From the NCBI RefSeq assembly GCF_963675165.1, contig NC_087387.1, positions 1,911,501 to 1,975,500 on the forward strand: a stretch of DNA of 64,000 bases, written 5' to 3'. This DNA comes from Halichondria panicea. Taxonomy: Eukaryota; Porifera; Demospongiae; Suberitida; Halichondriidae. The notes under the pieces were generated by a model, which saw nothing but the letters and a program-made list of their open reading frames with translations, was not told the DNA's origin and ran no database searches. Below, one piece after another: positions 40,701 to 48,790 of this stretch. The translations under genes and the position numbers were made by a program. Each line of letters opens with the position of its first letter. The first letter of the stretch is position 1.

Positions 40701-41033
40701 AGAGCCTCTTCTGGCTTCAGTCTAGTGAATAATACAGCCGGCTGCGCAAGCGCAATGCCAAACCGAATATGACGTAAATACCAGGTTAGGAATAAGTCCA
40801 AAACATTACAGGTTTACTAACGTATAACAAATCCCCCAGATTCAGTTTGCGCATGTGCACTATCACCCGTGCATGCAATAGATACCAGGCCGTATTTTAA
40901 TAGGCCTGGATTCGAGGCTAATGTACACTAGGTTTGCAAGTTCATTACTCTTGTGTCTCCCTCCTCATGCAGGACTGGAGGTCATGGATCAGTCAAGACC
41001 ACAATCCCCATGCACTACTCTGGCAACACTTAG
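20371..41033 (+). CDS. Ankyrin / Roc-COR-like GTPase / Ig / Death-domain protein (12 exons, ~1368 aa)
   Basis: Exons: 20371-20408, 20520-20833, 21008-21214, 22646-22855, 27894-27989, 28050-28124, 28563-28733, 33168-35443, 35717-35960, 37247-37327, 38228-38561, 40973-41033. All phases agree (4107 nt). Residues ~15-290 are ankyrin repeats (DPPLHKACLRGH, MTPLHYACMGGY, GKTPLDLATQRGR). Residues ~390-700 are a GTPase: Walker A GPPHVGKTT at 403, DVGGQPEF near 574, THKD near 678. That order and the THKD form fit the Roc family, with a polar insert of about 80 residues after Walker A. A COR-like region follows to ~1128. Ig-like (~1130-1211) has W in HWSKEG and EEDFGHYQCEV. RQRKRS follows, then a Death domain (~1250-1345). 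An intracellular signalling role in cell death or defence is inferred. The final exon is chosen by a strong pyrimidine tract and phase; otherwise translation stops at TGA 38563. Confidence 0.8.
21008..21214 (+). repeat. Duplicated ankyrin-region exon, copy A
   Basis: This 207-nt exon and the 210-nt exon at 22646-22855 encode nearly the same ~69-residue module (GQSPLDRALEHLYN..CVDVALYLMSRGCG..DKAKL.CG.C..GKL.VVKELVEQH.VDPK). Both have matching phase 1 boundaries, as expected from tandem exon duplication. Confidence 0.9.
21233..22214. mobile_element. Putative non-autonomous element with GCARGGTTCTGCCCA ends
   Basis: Left end GCAGGGTTCTGCCCA and right end TGGGCAGAACCTTGC are inverted repeats about 980 bp apart in the intron between the duplicated exons. 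The interior has a short open stretch (near 21810-21890) rich in Ser/Ala/Asp after KRRC, perhaps a remnant of a coding region. No target duplication was recognised. Confidence 0.55.
22646..22855 (+). repeat. Duplicated ankyrin-region exon, copy B
   Basis: Second copy of the module at 21008-21214, one codon longer. Shared boundaries and high identity (ALYLMSRGCG, VVKELVEQH) indicate recent duplication or gene conversion. Confidence 0.9.
22890..23085. repeat. Dispersed repeat shared with 42270-42580
   Basis: The phrases GTTGCTGGGATTGGCC, AAACACCAAAA and CGAGAGCATAACT recur in the same order near 42273-42335. Both places contain inverted fragments of the same sequence, suggesting a foldback-type element. 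Confidence 0.55.
23275..23850 (+). mobile_element. GCCTCGGTGCGCATGCGCAA repeat family, copy 1 (~575 bp)
   Basis: Begins near TTATGCCTCGGTGCGCATGC and ends near CACCGAGGCATCAGCACCCG. Internal landmarks are a GT/CT-rich tract, CTGCTCAAGGATCAAT, TTCTATAGGCTTCC, GCTTACTTGGAATG and GCTCTGCACTAGAACGC. Same-order copies occur at 25434-25900 and, inverted, at 27262-27812, all in one intron of the ankyrin-GTPase gene. No ORF is present. Confidence 0.8.
23919..24016. mobile_element. Small palindromic element (ACCATATAGC... ends)
   Basis: About 98 bp with complementary halves around CACGAAAACCAC. It is related in phrasing (TTTTTGTGGGTAAAAT) to the CGTATAGCGCGAA hairpins. Confidence 0.6.
25196..25900 (+). 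mobile_element. GCCTCGGTGCGCATGC family, partial copy followed by full copy
   Basis: 25196-25432 matches only the 3' half of the 23275-23850 element (CTGCAAGAGAGCTGCAAGGC through CACCGAGGCAT). From 25434 a second copy starts afresh with TATGCCTCGGTG and runs to about 25900, where the 3' end is truncated. Confidence 0.75.
25906..26000. mobile_element. Small palindromic element (ACCGTTATACATAGCGTGTATATTTCGA end)
   Basis: GGGTATAATTAAATGTTTGTG and CACAAACATTTATACCC form inverted halves around TTCGCTGATTAAGC. It is related to the element at 50789-51000. Confidence 0.65.
27262..27812 (-). mobile_element. GCCTCGGTGCGCATGC family, inverted copy (~550 bp)
   Basis: Reverse-complement copy of 23275-23850, from GCACCGCAGGTGCTGATGCC to GCATGCACACCGAGGCATAA. 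It ends only about 80 bp before the next coding exon (27894), so it is very close to the acceptor. Confidence 0.8.
28900..29050. repeat. Left arm of a 3.6-kb inverted repeat pair
   Basis: CGGAAACCACACACACTAAT, ACGCGTAGAAGCT, GGCAGTGAT, TCATTTTCTGCTCATT and ACCTAGTTGGCTAGCT recur reverse-complemented at 32400-32530. The pair brackets the 30044-31828 foldback. It could be one large foldback element or two separate insertions. Confidence 0.7.
29085..29220. repeat. Tandem duplication (~80 bp)
   Basis: CAGGAGGC and the CTTGCCTCCTCTGC / GGCCTCCTCTGC block followed by GCATTGTGGAAAG occurs twice in direct order within a GTPase-gene intron. No coding role is seen. Confidence 0.65.
29568..30030. mobile_element. 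Degraded copy of the 554-bp TAGCCTCGA element
   Basis: Starts GGCCTCGGTGCCAGGCCGAT. It contains AGAAGGCTTGAACACCAGTC and GCTCTCATCTACG, matching AGAAGGCTTGCACACTAGTT and GCTCTCATTTACC inside 40367-40920. The right terminus is not recognisable. Confidence 0.55.
30044..31828. mobile_element. Foldback element (1.8 kb), ~350-bp inverted ends
   Basis: The left arm (30044-30400) reads TATGCCTCGAGGCATAGCCG, GGATACGGTAAAGCTGACTG, a GT-rich tract, TTCTCTTGGATTTTGATTCG and TGTTAGCTGCAAGAGTC. The right arm (31480-31828) is its reverse complement, ending in GCGGCTACGCCTCGAGGCATA. Another right-arm-like copy is at 32605-32800. The centre (30400-31480) has no recognised ORF. Confidence 0.75.
32170..32390. 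mobile_element. Compact foldback element
   Basis: Left arm CAGCAATTATTTCTGCTGAG.. ATCAATGATCAGACAG.. GGTCAAAGGTCAAATG is mirrored by CATTTGACCTTTGACC.. CTGTCTGATCATTGATAC.. CTCAGCAGAAATAATTGCTG. Arms are about 85 bp around a short loop. The core GGTCAAAGGTCA resembles a nuclear-receptor DR1 site, probably by chance. Confidence 0.75.
32605..32800 (-). mobile_element. Partial copy of the 30044-31828 element end
   Basis: Matches the right arm of that foldback (ATAACTTGAGAAAGAAGCTT, ACGTGGCTAGAAGCCTATAG, CAGTCAGCTTTACCGTATCC, GCGGCTACGCCTCGA). It lies about 370 bp before the GTPase exon. Confidence 0.7.
36219..36750. mobile_element. Foldback element (532 bp) with 5-bp target duplication
   Basis: The ends CTCAGGTACATTAAGGAC and GTCCTTAATGTACCTGAG are inverted, and the arms are complementary over about 220 bp each. 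AATTA flanks both sides (36214-36218 and 36751-36755). It is inserted in the intron between the Ig-like exon and the basic linker exon. No ORF is present. Confidence 0.88.
38583..38893. mobile_element. MITE with AGTGGYGGATCT termini (~311 bp)
   Basis: Left end AGTGGTGGATCTAGG and right end TAGATCCGCCACT are inverted. It starts only 18 bp after the Death-domain stop/donor. A/G-rich stretches near both ends are also partly complementary. No target duplication was resolved. Confidence 0.65.
39836..40228. mobile_element. Foldback with ~130-bp arms
   Basis: The left arm (39836-39965: AAGCGTGCGCGG.. GTTAAACAAAGAGCCGCC.. GATCAGTCTGCACAAGGTCA) is mirrored at 40085-40228 (TGACCTTGTGCAGACTGATC.. GGCGGCTCTTTGTTTAAC.. 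CACGCACGCTT). It lies in the last intron of the ankyrin-GTPase gene. Confidence 0.75.
40367..40920. mobile_element. Long member of the TAGCCTCGA family (554 bp), 9-bp target duplication
   Basis: Ends TAGCCTCGAATCCAGG and CCTGGATTCGAGGCTA are inverted, and ATGTACACT flanks both sides (40358-40366 and 40921-40929). The interior includes a direct repeat (TACGGCCTGATGTTTAATTA twice) and an inverted middle section (GCCAGAAGAAGCTCTCAT / ATGAGAGCCTCTTCTGGC). No transposase. It ends 43 bp before the terminal exon's acceptor. Confidence 0.88.
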
Positions 41034-41156
41034 AAACATAGACAAATGGATTAGTGTATAAGAGGCTATTCACCTGAGGAGCAAATTAGTTGAATGCACA
41101 CATTAATATCAATTTGATTCCGTTTTTACTACGTTCTTGTTAGGTGTGTGCAATTG

Positions 41157-41162
41157 AATAAA
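41157..41162 (+). promoter_or_regulatory. Polyadenylation signal of the ankyrin-GTPase gene
   Basis: AATAAA lies 124 nt beyond the proposed TAG stop at 41031-41033, supporting the 40973-41033 terminal exon. Confidence 0.55.
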
Positions 41163-41688
41163 ATTAAACCTGGTCCTTCCATTCTTCCTGGTACGGGGAT
41201 CACTTCACTTCTTTTAGGGTTAGTGTCTTTAGCGAAAACAATAATGGCGACCATTACCTACTCACCATGAATGATGACAAGGCAGGGTCATAGACAGCAG
41301 GGTGACAGTTTCCCCCCTGGCATCTTTTATCCAGAGGAGGTATGACACACGAGTACCTATAGATTTAGCAATTAGATCTAGCTTCTGCAGTAAAATTCAG
41401 CGTCCTAATTTTCCTACTTTTAAAAATCCTGGAGTACTTTCTTATAGCCGGCCACGGTCAAGCTACCTTATAAATCTCCTTATTTGCTATGAATAGCTAC
41501 GTTGGTGATACAGCTAGTTGCCATGAACAGCTATACTCAGAAATAACAGTTGACCTTTTTTTTTTAGCAAAAATGTACAGCTTGCCACCCCTTGCAAATT
41601 TGAGGTATCTACAGCCCTGCAAGGGCAGTCTATCAACTTAATATATTGGTGCATGAATGCATGGATGGACTGCCAGCTGGGGCCACTC

Positions 41689-41743
41689 TAGCCTCGATTC
41701 AAGGCCGATTAAACGTATTTTAATCGGCCTTGAATCGAGGCTA
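41689..41743. mobile_element. TAGCCTCGA hairpin element, 55 bp, 9-bp target duplication
   Basis: Almost perfect palindrome (TAGCCTCGATTCAAGGCCGA / TCGGCCTTGAATCGAGGCTA). GGGCCACTC occurs on both sides (41680-41688 and 41744-41752). Confidence 0.9.
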
Positions 41744-43048
41744 GGGCCACTCTATACTGCCTTAGCCCTATACCCTTATAATTAGCTGATGCATGGAGTA
41801 CACCTGCAGGTACTTGATAGAATTGCTGGAATTAAGTTCCTAATTCTGGGTCAACTCTGTAAATAAATGCGTGTTGTTCCAATTAACCCCTTCTTGCCCC
41901 ATATTCTCACTCTGCGCACACAAAAGGCTTTATAATTAATATTACTCTCGAAATGTTGGCCTCATACTGGGAGATTTGACCTGGCCTGCGTAGTAAAGAC
42001 TGCTTTACAACCCTGCATGCTCTTGAAATATTGCACTTCAAAGTAGATTCACAGTATAACATGGTTGTGATTTAATAATACTGACTCACGAATTTCGGCA
42101 AACATAATTATACAGCAATAATAAAACGTTTTTTCCAGTCTTGTCTTTTCTTTTCTGATGTTCTACTTATGCATGCACGTAAATTTATACTTCTGTATAC
42201 TGAAAAAGAAAGGGAATCCGACTAGAAAACATTTGCAATGTGAAACCATAGATAGAGAGTAAGGGTGAAACGTTGCTAGGATTGGCCAGGGGAAATCACC
42301 AAAAAGCAATAAATTCGGCGAGAGCATAACTCCAATCCGTTACAAACCTTTGCACACACACAGCAAAAGCGAAAATACATCATCGTATTTTAGTGTCATT
42401 TTAACAGAAACATTACATTTCAAAAGATGCGTTTTGTTTATGTTAAGTAACGATTCACTAATTAATGAATAATATAATTATGATTTTACTGTGCAGCGTA
42501 TACCGTACATGTGTTACTATTGGAATATTTTGGGGGTGAAAAACTTTTGCAAATCAGCCAAATCAGCAAAAAAATTTGACCCATTGCGATCTAACTATAT
42601 ATATTGCGTTCTGGCAAGGATCTTATAGGTTACCCTGAATTAGTATATACAGTCCAAACCATTGAATGTTTGGTAACAGTCCAAGTATTATGTCCTTAAT
42701 TCTATTTAGGAGTGATATATATAGCCAACCAAGTTTGAGGCATGAATTGTATGCTTCTGTCCAGCTGTTAGTGGAGCTGTCTAGGCTTTTCCCAATTATA
42801 ATAATATATGCTAGCATAATTTTGGAATAATAAGGCACTCAATTAGCATTGAGCATTATTCTAGGCATAGATTTTGACATAGGGTGGTGTGGTTTAGAAC
42901 AAAATGGACGTAGTTATTGTAGAAAAATACACTACCACATGGCCTGCACATGCTAATGGCATCATCCCGTAGTAGTGACTCACTGTTCTTAGAATTCATT
43001 TAATGACAGACAAACTCTCGCTCTTCGCAGATTACATCATATAAAGAA

Positions 43049-43567
43049 GAGAGGGATTGGCAACAGAAATTAAAACGTAGACTTTTGTGCAGGGGGTGTG
43101 GCTTAATCCTGAAACGATGCGTGTTGTCCCCTGCCGTAACGCCGCAAAACACTTTTTTTTATGTTTGAGGCGTTACACAGAGCTTTCTAAGACCCCCCAA
43201 AACTTGATTTCCATGCCCCTTGATGATGGGTATTATATGGAAATTCCCAAAATTTTTTCTAGAAGAGCTAGCCGGTACATAGCGCTTTTTTCACCTCTTT
43301 TCACCTTTTTTTGATGGCTATGTACCAATAGCACTAAGATTGTCTAACTAAGTAGTGTCCTGGGTCACATAATTATAGCCTCAAGCATGGAAATGAAGTC
43401 TAAGTTCAGCAGCAGGATTGTTATACTGACAATCATTTGTCTCCTCAACCGTTCCCAGCCTGGGCTTTACTCGAGGCTGTCTTCCTATGTTGAAGTAGAC
43501 AGCCTCGAGTAAAGCCGGGGCAACACGGATAGTTATTTGAGGTCAATTCTGTTGCCAATCCCTCTTT
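43049..43567. mobile_element. MITE with GAGGGATTGGCAACAGAA ends
   Basis: Inverted termini AGGGATTGGCAACAGAA and TTCTGTTGCCAATCCCT lie about 519 bp apart. A hairpin with arms GGCTTTACTCGAGGCTGTCT / AGACAGCCTCGAGTAAAGCC (about 43463-43516) sits inside, near the right end. Confidence 0.65.
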
Positions 43568-43928
43568 GCTCTATCACATTGAGGCCTCAGTTATGTTACT
43601 AGAAAATATTTTCATTTGTGAATTTATTTTGGGAATAATGGGTGACGACAAAAGAATAATAGGTGTAGACTCTCTTGGCATAAAAGAAGAGATTTAGCAT
43701 AATTGAGAAAAGCCTAGAGCTGTCCCAGCGAACACCACCCACCCACCCACCTTAAGCTTGCAGCTCGTTTCTGTATATACCTTTTCCAGTTCTTACTTCA
43801 CTCCGTTCACTGCTTTTAATCCCTAGAATATGACACTATGGCATGCAGTATAGCTGTCATTTCTATATTATTATGGTGTTGATTTCTCATCAAACTGTAT
43901 CAGTCTGTGTCGTTGCTATTTTGCACAG

Positions 43929-46900
43929 CTACAGGGGAGCTTTTCAGATATGGGTACACCCTTAACCACTTAATTGGTGAGTGCTCAACTTAATTGCAAG
44001 AGGGTATCAATTATGCAGGTACTTATGGGAAATCATTCATTGCTAGCTATTATTATGGATGGGATCACTTAGTTAGGAGGGGTAAGTCGTACATAAACAG
44101 TACTATAATTATACTATTTCAGAGTGATGGGATGCTAATAGCGTAGTGTTAGCTATATTCATAGTGGTTTCACATTGCCTTTGGGAGGGTATTCCTTACA
44201 CTATCACCAATCGCTCACACACCCCTCACCCCCTTTATACCACTCACAGGGTGTGCATGAGTATGTCAGTACATGGTGATTTTGGAGTAACCACGAAGCA
44301 CACACTGTTGGCTATATATGCCAGAGACTTTCATCGGGCTGCATGTTCCCGGATGCCGGTACTTCCTGCCACGCTACATGTAGCTTTGCTAGAGCTAGGA
44401 TGATTAGTTATCACCTAGTCTTACCACAAATCTATCCATTGCTTTTGTATACATGACGTGGTTTATAGATACGGTCCATAATTTCAAACCAGCATACCAA
44501 GTTACATGGAGTTGCCTGTCAATGCACATTCACTGAGCCAGGAATACATCGCTAATAGGCACCAACAACAAACAATATAGGGGGTGTGGCGATCTCAAGT
44601 GGGCGTGGTCTAAACTTTTTCGCACCGACGCGCGTGGTTCCTTTCAAACTTCCCCCCAAACTTAAAATCCTGGATGAAACCCTGGCATGTGGGTAGGTGG
44701 GATGTGCAGTATACTTAATTCTCTTTATTACCTCTAAGGCCACAGATTAAAGGCTAGAGACGTATATTGTTAGCAGGTTTGGCCACTCATTTCATTCCAA
44801 CCGCACAGGTACCGTTAGCGTTATGTATAGTATTTCTTTATCAACATGTATCGGATTATTATTCAGATTGCAATGCTGAAGGATTGCTTGTCTAAGCTGG
44901 TGTTGTTCTGAAAAGGTAAAATTGATCCCAAAGATCACACACACACACATTAGAAGTGGACACTCTTCATCAAAAAGTACGGAAGCCTGTAGGGGCCATT
45001 CAGTTCCACTCTAAGATTCCACTCTAGAATGCACTTCCACTCTGAAATTTCACTCTGGAATGCACTTCCATTCTAAAATTCCACTCTGAACTTCCATTCT
45101 GGAGTGCACTTCCATTGTGCCAATCACATGATATCACGCGTTGGCCTCATCTTGTACCGAGATCGTGTCTACTATTAAAACCAGTGACTAAACTGCTCTG
45201 ATAAATCGTTTGTGAGTATGGTATATATTACTGTGTGTGTGTATAGTATTTATTAGTGGACTCTGCAGTTGAGAATGGTTCATGTTTTTGATGACCTCCC
45301 ATGCACATGCAAGTAGATATAAATTACTATATATTCTGTAGCAAGGAGTATGGAGATTCAGCCGTTGTATAGCTACACATCTTTGAGATTATAAATCTGA
45401 CCCCCCCCCCCCCCTACACATACAGTGTGGTATCTGTATTAAAGGAGTGTGCATGTGGAGTATATAGTGTCCTCAATGCAGGATAAAGTCCCGCCACCCA
45501 GCTCTGCCCTCTCTGATGTTCAACCAGAGTGGAGCCTGGAGGTATATGTCAAGACAGCAAAGGTCAAATTGACATCATCTGGTCTGTACGTGTTCAGGCA
45601 CTTAGTAACAGAACTGGCAGCTATGAACATTAAAACTGCAGCTAGAAATTAGCGTTTTATTGATGATTTGTAACATTTATATCAATTTGTGCATGTGTTG
45701 GAGACAGCATTCATGTCCCCAATGCTGTCACCGTATAACAGTGGTTGTTTGGTTGTGTCCTAACTATGTTTCAGAATAAGTATTACAAGCAGTAGTTGTT
45801 GGGGATTAACAAGATAAAAAACACAGGCCGGATTAGCCTGTAAGAATACCCATGCACTCTCAAAATATTAACAAGTTTCTCAACTTTACTATAGCCATTT
45901 TTCACACTGGATGGAGACAATAACACAATGGCATTTCAGAATGGAAATGCATTCTAGAATGGAATTTCAGAATGGAATTTCAAAATGGAAGTGCATTCTA
46001 GAGTGGAATTGCAGAGTGGAAGTGCATTCCAGAGTGGAATTTTAGAATGGAAGTGCATTCCAGAGTGGAATTTCAGAGTGGAAGTGCATTTTAGAGTGGA
46101 ATTTTAGAGTGGAACTGAATGGCCCCTGCTTCCGTAAAAAAGTATAAGATGTTTCAGTTCAGTCACAACTTTTTAGTTTCTACTATACAACCCCCAAATC
46201 ACTTGTTTATTTCTATCTGTAGTTTTCCACTGAGCATGCAGTCTGAGCTCACCCTGGCCCCCCACATGCATGGAGACCATCAATAGATGGTTTGACCAAC
46301 CTAGCGTGGAGGGGATAGTGGAGGCACTAGAGAAAGAGAAGACTGAATGGGCCAAGCAACAACTCAAGGTGAGTTCAAAGGCCAAGGTCCCTATCATGTA
46401 CACTGTAGTATACTTACATTGTATGAGTAAAGATGTACTACTCCCACACACAATTATAACGTTGTTGTTGGCAGACACTAGCTGGGTAAATGGTGAGTCG
46501 AATTACAGCTCTCTTTAAAAAAATTATGCGTGTGAAGTCATTGTTAAACTGAGCTAGCTGTGCATAAGAATGCTTGCATTAGGGCTTACGAGCCATGCTG
46601 CATCTAATGAAGATAATATAAACACTACCTTCTTTCTAAAGTTTGCTATATAAATTTCCAGTCCCCTACATTGCTAAAGATCCCTCACCGACAGCTGGCT
46701 TTGGGCGCTCAACTGTCCATTGCTGAGTGTTTTAAAATAGAGTATCGTATGAGCCAAGCATGTATGGTAAGTCATATGATAGTTCACATGCTTAATGACG
46801 TTATGGTTTACTGTACGTTCAGACGGGGAAGGACTTCTACAAGGGTGTGAGAGCGGTGCTAGTAGACAGGGACAATAGCCCTCAGTGGACTCCAGCCATT

Positions 46901-46975
46901 TTACAAGACGTGGCTGATGAGTTCGTAGATCAATACTTTGCTAGATTACCAGAGGACAAAGAATTGCAACTCTAG
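43929..46975 (+). pseudogene. HIBCH: HIBCH copy 2, decayed and interrupted by a mobile element
   Basis: Homologues of HIBCH exons 5-13 occur in order: near 43929-43976, 44019-44090, 44252-44400, 44743-44807, 44868-44977, 46222-46368, 46477-46491, 46662-46766, 46823-46975. Exons 1-4 are absent. Damage includes short insertions in exon 7 (extra CAT, ATA and CATG-type additions), a 2-nt insertion in exon 8, a deletion and shifts in exon 9, and a 2-nt loss plus 4-nt gain in exon 10. A 1.16-kb element is inserted at the exon 9 donor. The last two exons remain open. Exon 5 shares the shortened form of copy 3, whereas the 3' flank matches copy 1. It cannot encode a working hydrolase. Confidence 0.88.
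44978..46136. mobile_element. 1.16-kb inverted-repeat element inserted in the HIBCH pseudogene
   Basis: The left end TACGGAAGC..AGGGGCCATTCAGTTCC and right end GGAACTGAATGGCCCCTGCTTCCGTA are inverted. AAAAAG flanks both sides (44972-44977 and 46137-46142). Both subterminal regions (45000-45120 and 45930-46120) are arrays of a ~25-nt GGAATTTCAGAGTGGAAGTG-like unit in opposite orientation. The centre has a poly-C tract and a 67-residue frame with no known domain. Non-autonomous. Confidence 0.88.
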
Positions 46976-48130
46976 CATCATGTTCGATGAGTGCGAATAA
47001 GTTATTGTGTGTGTGATGATATAATTATACCTCTGTTGCTTTAGCAGAGTTTATTTCAGGTAAGGGGCAGAGGGGAAATTTCACCCCCCCCCTTAGATGA
47101 TCAAAAATGTTACCAATGTCCAAGTAGGTGATCGCAGGATAGCTATATATACGTTATAGTTATTGACTGGTTGACTAGTAATTATGGCTTATAAACAACC
47201 AATGCCGAGGGCGCAGCCCGAGGCTGAGGTTGTTTATAAACCATAATTACTAGGCAACCAGTCAACAACTGATTTATTTACTGCAAAAACAGCAAAACAG
47301 TCATTTGAACATCAGTGGAGACAGTCAAACTTGCTCTCACAGCCTCAGAATTATGCAGTTAGAACAGTTACAGGCATAGAACTAGCACTAGCAGTACTAC
47401 TGTGGAGCTACATGAGCTAGCTAGGTTCAGCTAGCTGGAAGCCATGCATAAACTTTGACCAGACCCGCCCACCACTAAATGCAGCTGCGAGGTTTGTACA
47501 TATAGCTAGCTAGCTACCTGTACTGTAGCTCTGAACACTTGTCTGTTATTGTCAACAACACCACAGTCTACTTGTAATCCTCTACTTCTGAGCCACAGCC
47601 TTGACTACTGAGAAAGCACAGAGCAAGAATTTGACTACAGGCTTCAGCTAGTTCAGTTCAATACTGTCAAGCTTACACAACATTTTTGAATTTTATTGCA
47701 ATGTACCAAATTTTTTCAAGATGCATCATATCAATTCAAATCTGCTGAGGAAGTAGATTATAAGAATAGTGCCTGGGGGAAGTAATTATATAATATAATT
47801 ACTGGACATCACCTAGGATACGGACTGAATCAGTAAATAAGTAAATCTAAGCTACATGTATAATTACAATCATATGTATTAAATGTACATGTATATTATA
47901 GTAGCTATAGCTTCAAGTCTGGTTGAGCTATAGACCATGCATTCCTCTTTTTGGGAAGTGAACAACACTTCGACGTCCTCACGACGTAGCTGCACAAAAG
48001 TGTGTTGCCAAGATCTGCTTAATTGCTTCATTGGGGCAAGCGAAGCGAGTTTCTACTATACATCATGTATACCTACTAGTGCTCAGCGGTGCAATTTTTT
48101 GTATGATTTTATGTATAGCTACCATAATTT
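46976..48130. other. 3' flank of the HIBCH pseudogene, homologous to the copy 1 flank
   Basis: Blocks matching 15871-16380 appear in order (GTTATTGTGTGTRTGATGAT, TTGCTTTAGCAGAGTTTATT, CCAATGTCCAAGTAGGTGAT, GCTATAGCTTCAMGTCTGGT). Sequence absent from copy 1, including the hairpin at 47157, lies between them. No gene is present. Confidence 0.7.
47157..47269. mobile_element. Hairpin element (~113 bp)
   Basis: Arms AGTTATTGACTGGTTGACTA.. TTATAAACAACC and GGTTGTTTATAAACC.. CCAGTCAACAACT surround a GC-rich loop (GCCGAGGGCGCAGCCCGAGGC). It is absent at the corresponding site after HIBCH copy 1, consistent with later insertion. Confidence 0.75.
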
Positions 48131-48479
48131 AATTACACCACTTGAAAAATACATTTCATAGTGGCATATCTTTTAGAACACAAAAAATTGCGTCAATCGA
48201 GCTGGCGCTTATGTTCTATACACCATAGTATACACCTAGTCTGGTGTAAAAGAGTGCAATTTCACTAGATGTACAACTACAGTTTGATTTTTAGTTTCTG
48301 TATATTTTACAGCTGCGTCTAGACAGTAATTGAATGGTATATACCCACCCTATATACCTAATGTATGATCGAATTTCAAATTTGAAACAGATTTCTCATA
48401 TTCTACGCCTCAAGGCATAATCATACCATAATTTTGGAACTACCGTATTACAATAGCCGAATAGGCTGAAACTTTGAAG

Positions 48480-48790
48480 TAAGTATTTAAGTATAGTAAG
48501 TTTTACTTGAAGTGACTTTCAACAGGTGACTTTTACAGAAAAAAGATTGCATATAATTATATATAATATACTGTATAGGATTTACAACTAGTTGTTTCAA
48601 GTTTCGGTGATTTGAAGAAAGTAGTGACTTACATAGTGACTTTAAAAAGAAAAAAATTGCATATTCAAGTTTCGGTGATTGAAAGGTCAGTTGAAGTAAG
48701 TAAGTAGTTAAGTTTTACTTGAAGTGACTTTACAATAGGTGACTTTGTAACTAGTTGTTTAAGTTTCGGTGATTTGAAAAAGGTCCTTAA
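48480..48790. repeat. Irregular tandem repeat
   Basis: The phrases AAGTTTTACTTGAAGTGACTTT, AACTAGTTGTTT and AAGTTTCGGTGATTTGAA recur two to three times in direct order, with different spacers. Confidence 0.75.

Larger units (their letters stand above)
41180..43928. other. Intergenic, repeat-rich
   Basis: No gene is supported. It contains the 55-bp hairpin at 41689, a repeat shared with 22890-23085 near 42270-42580, and a MITE at 43049-43567. Short open frames (41302-41496, 43087-43314) have no recognisable domain. Confidence 0.6.

Noticed and set aside
45449-45652. 67-residue frame in the middle of the 44978-46136 element as a transposase
   Set aside because: Too short and without DDE/DDD or zinc-finger features.
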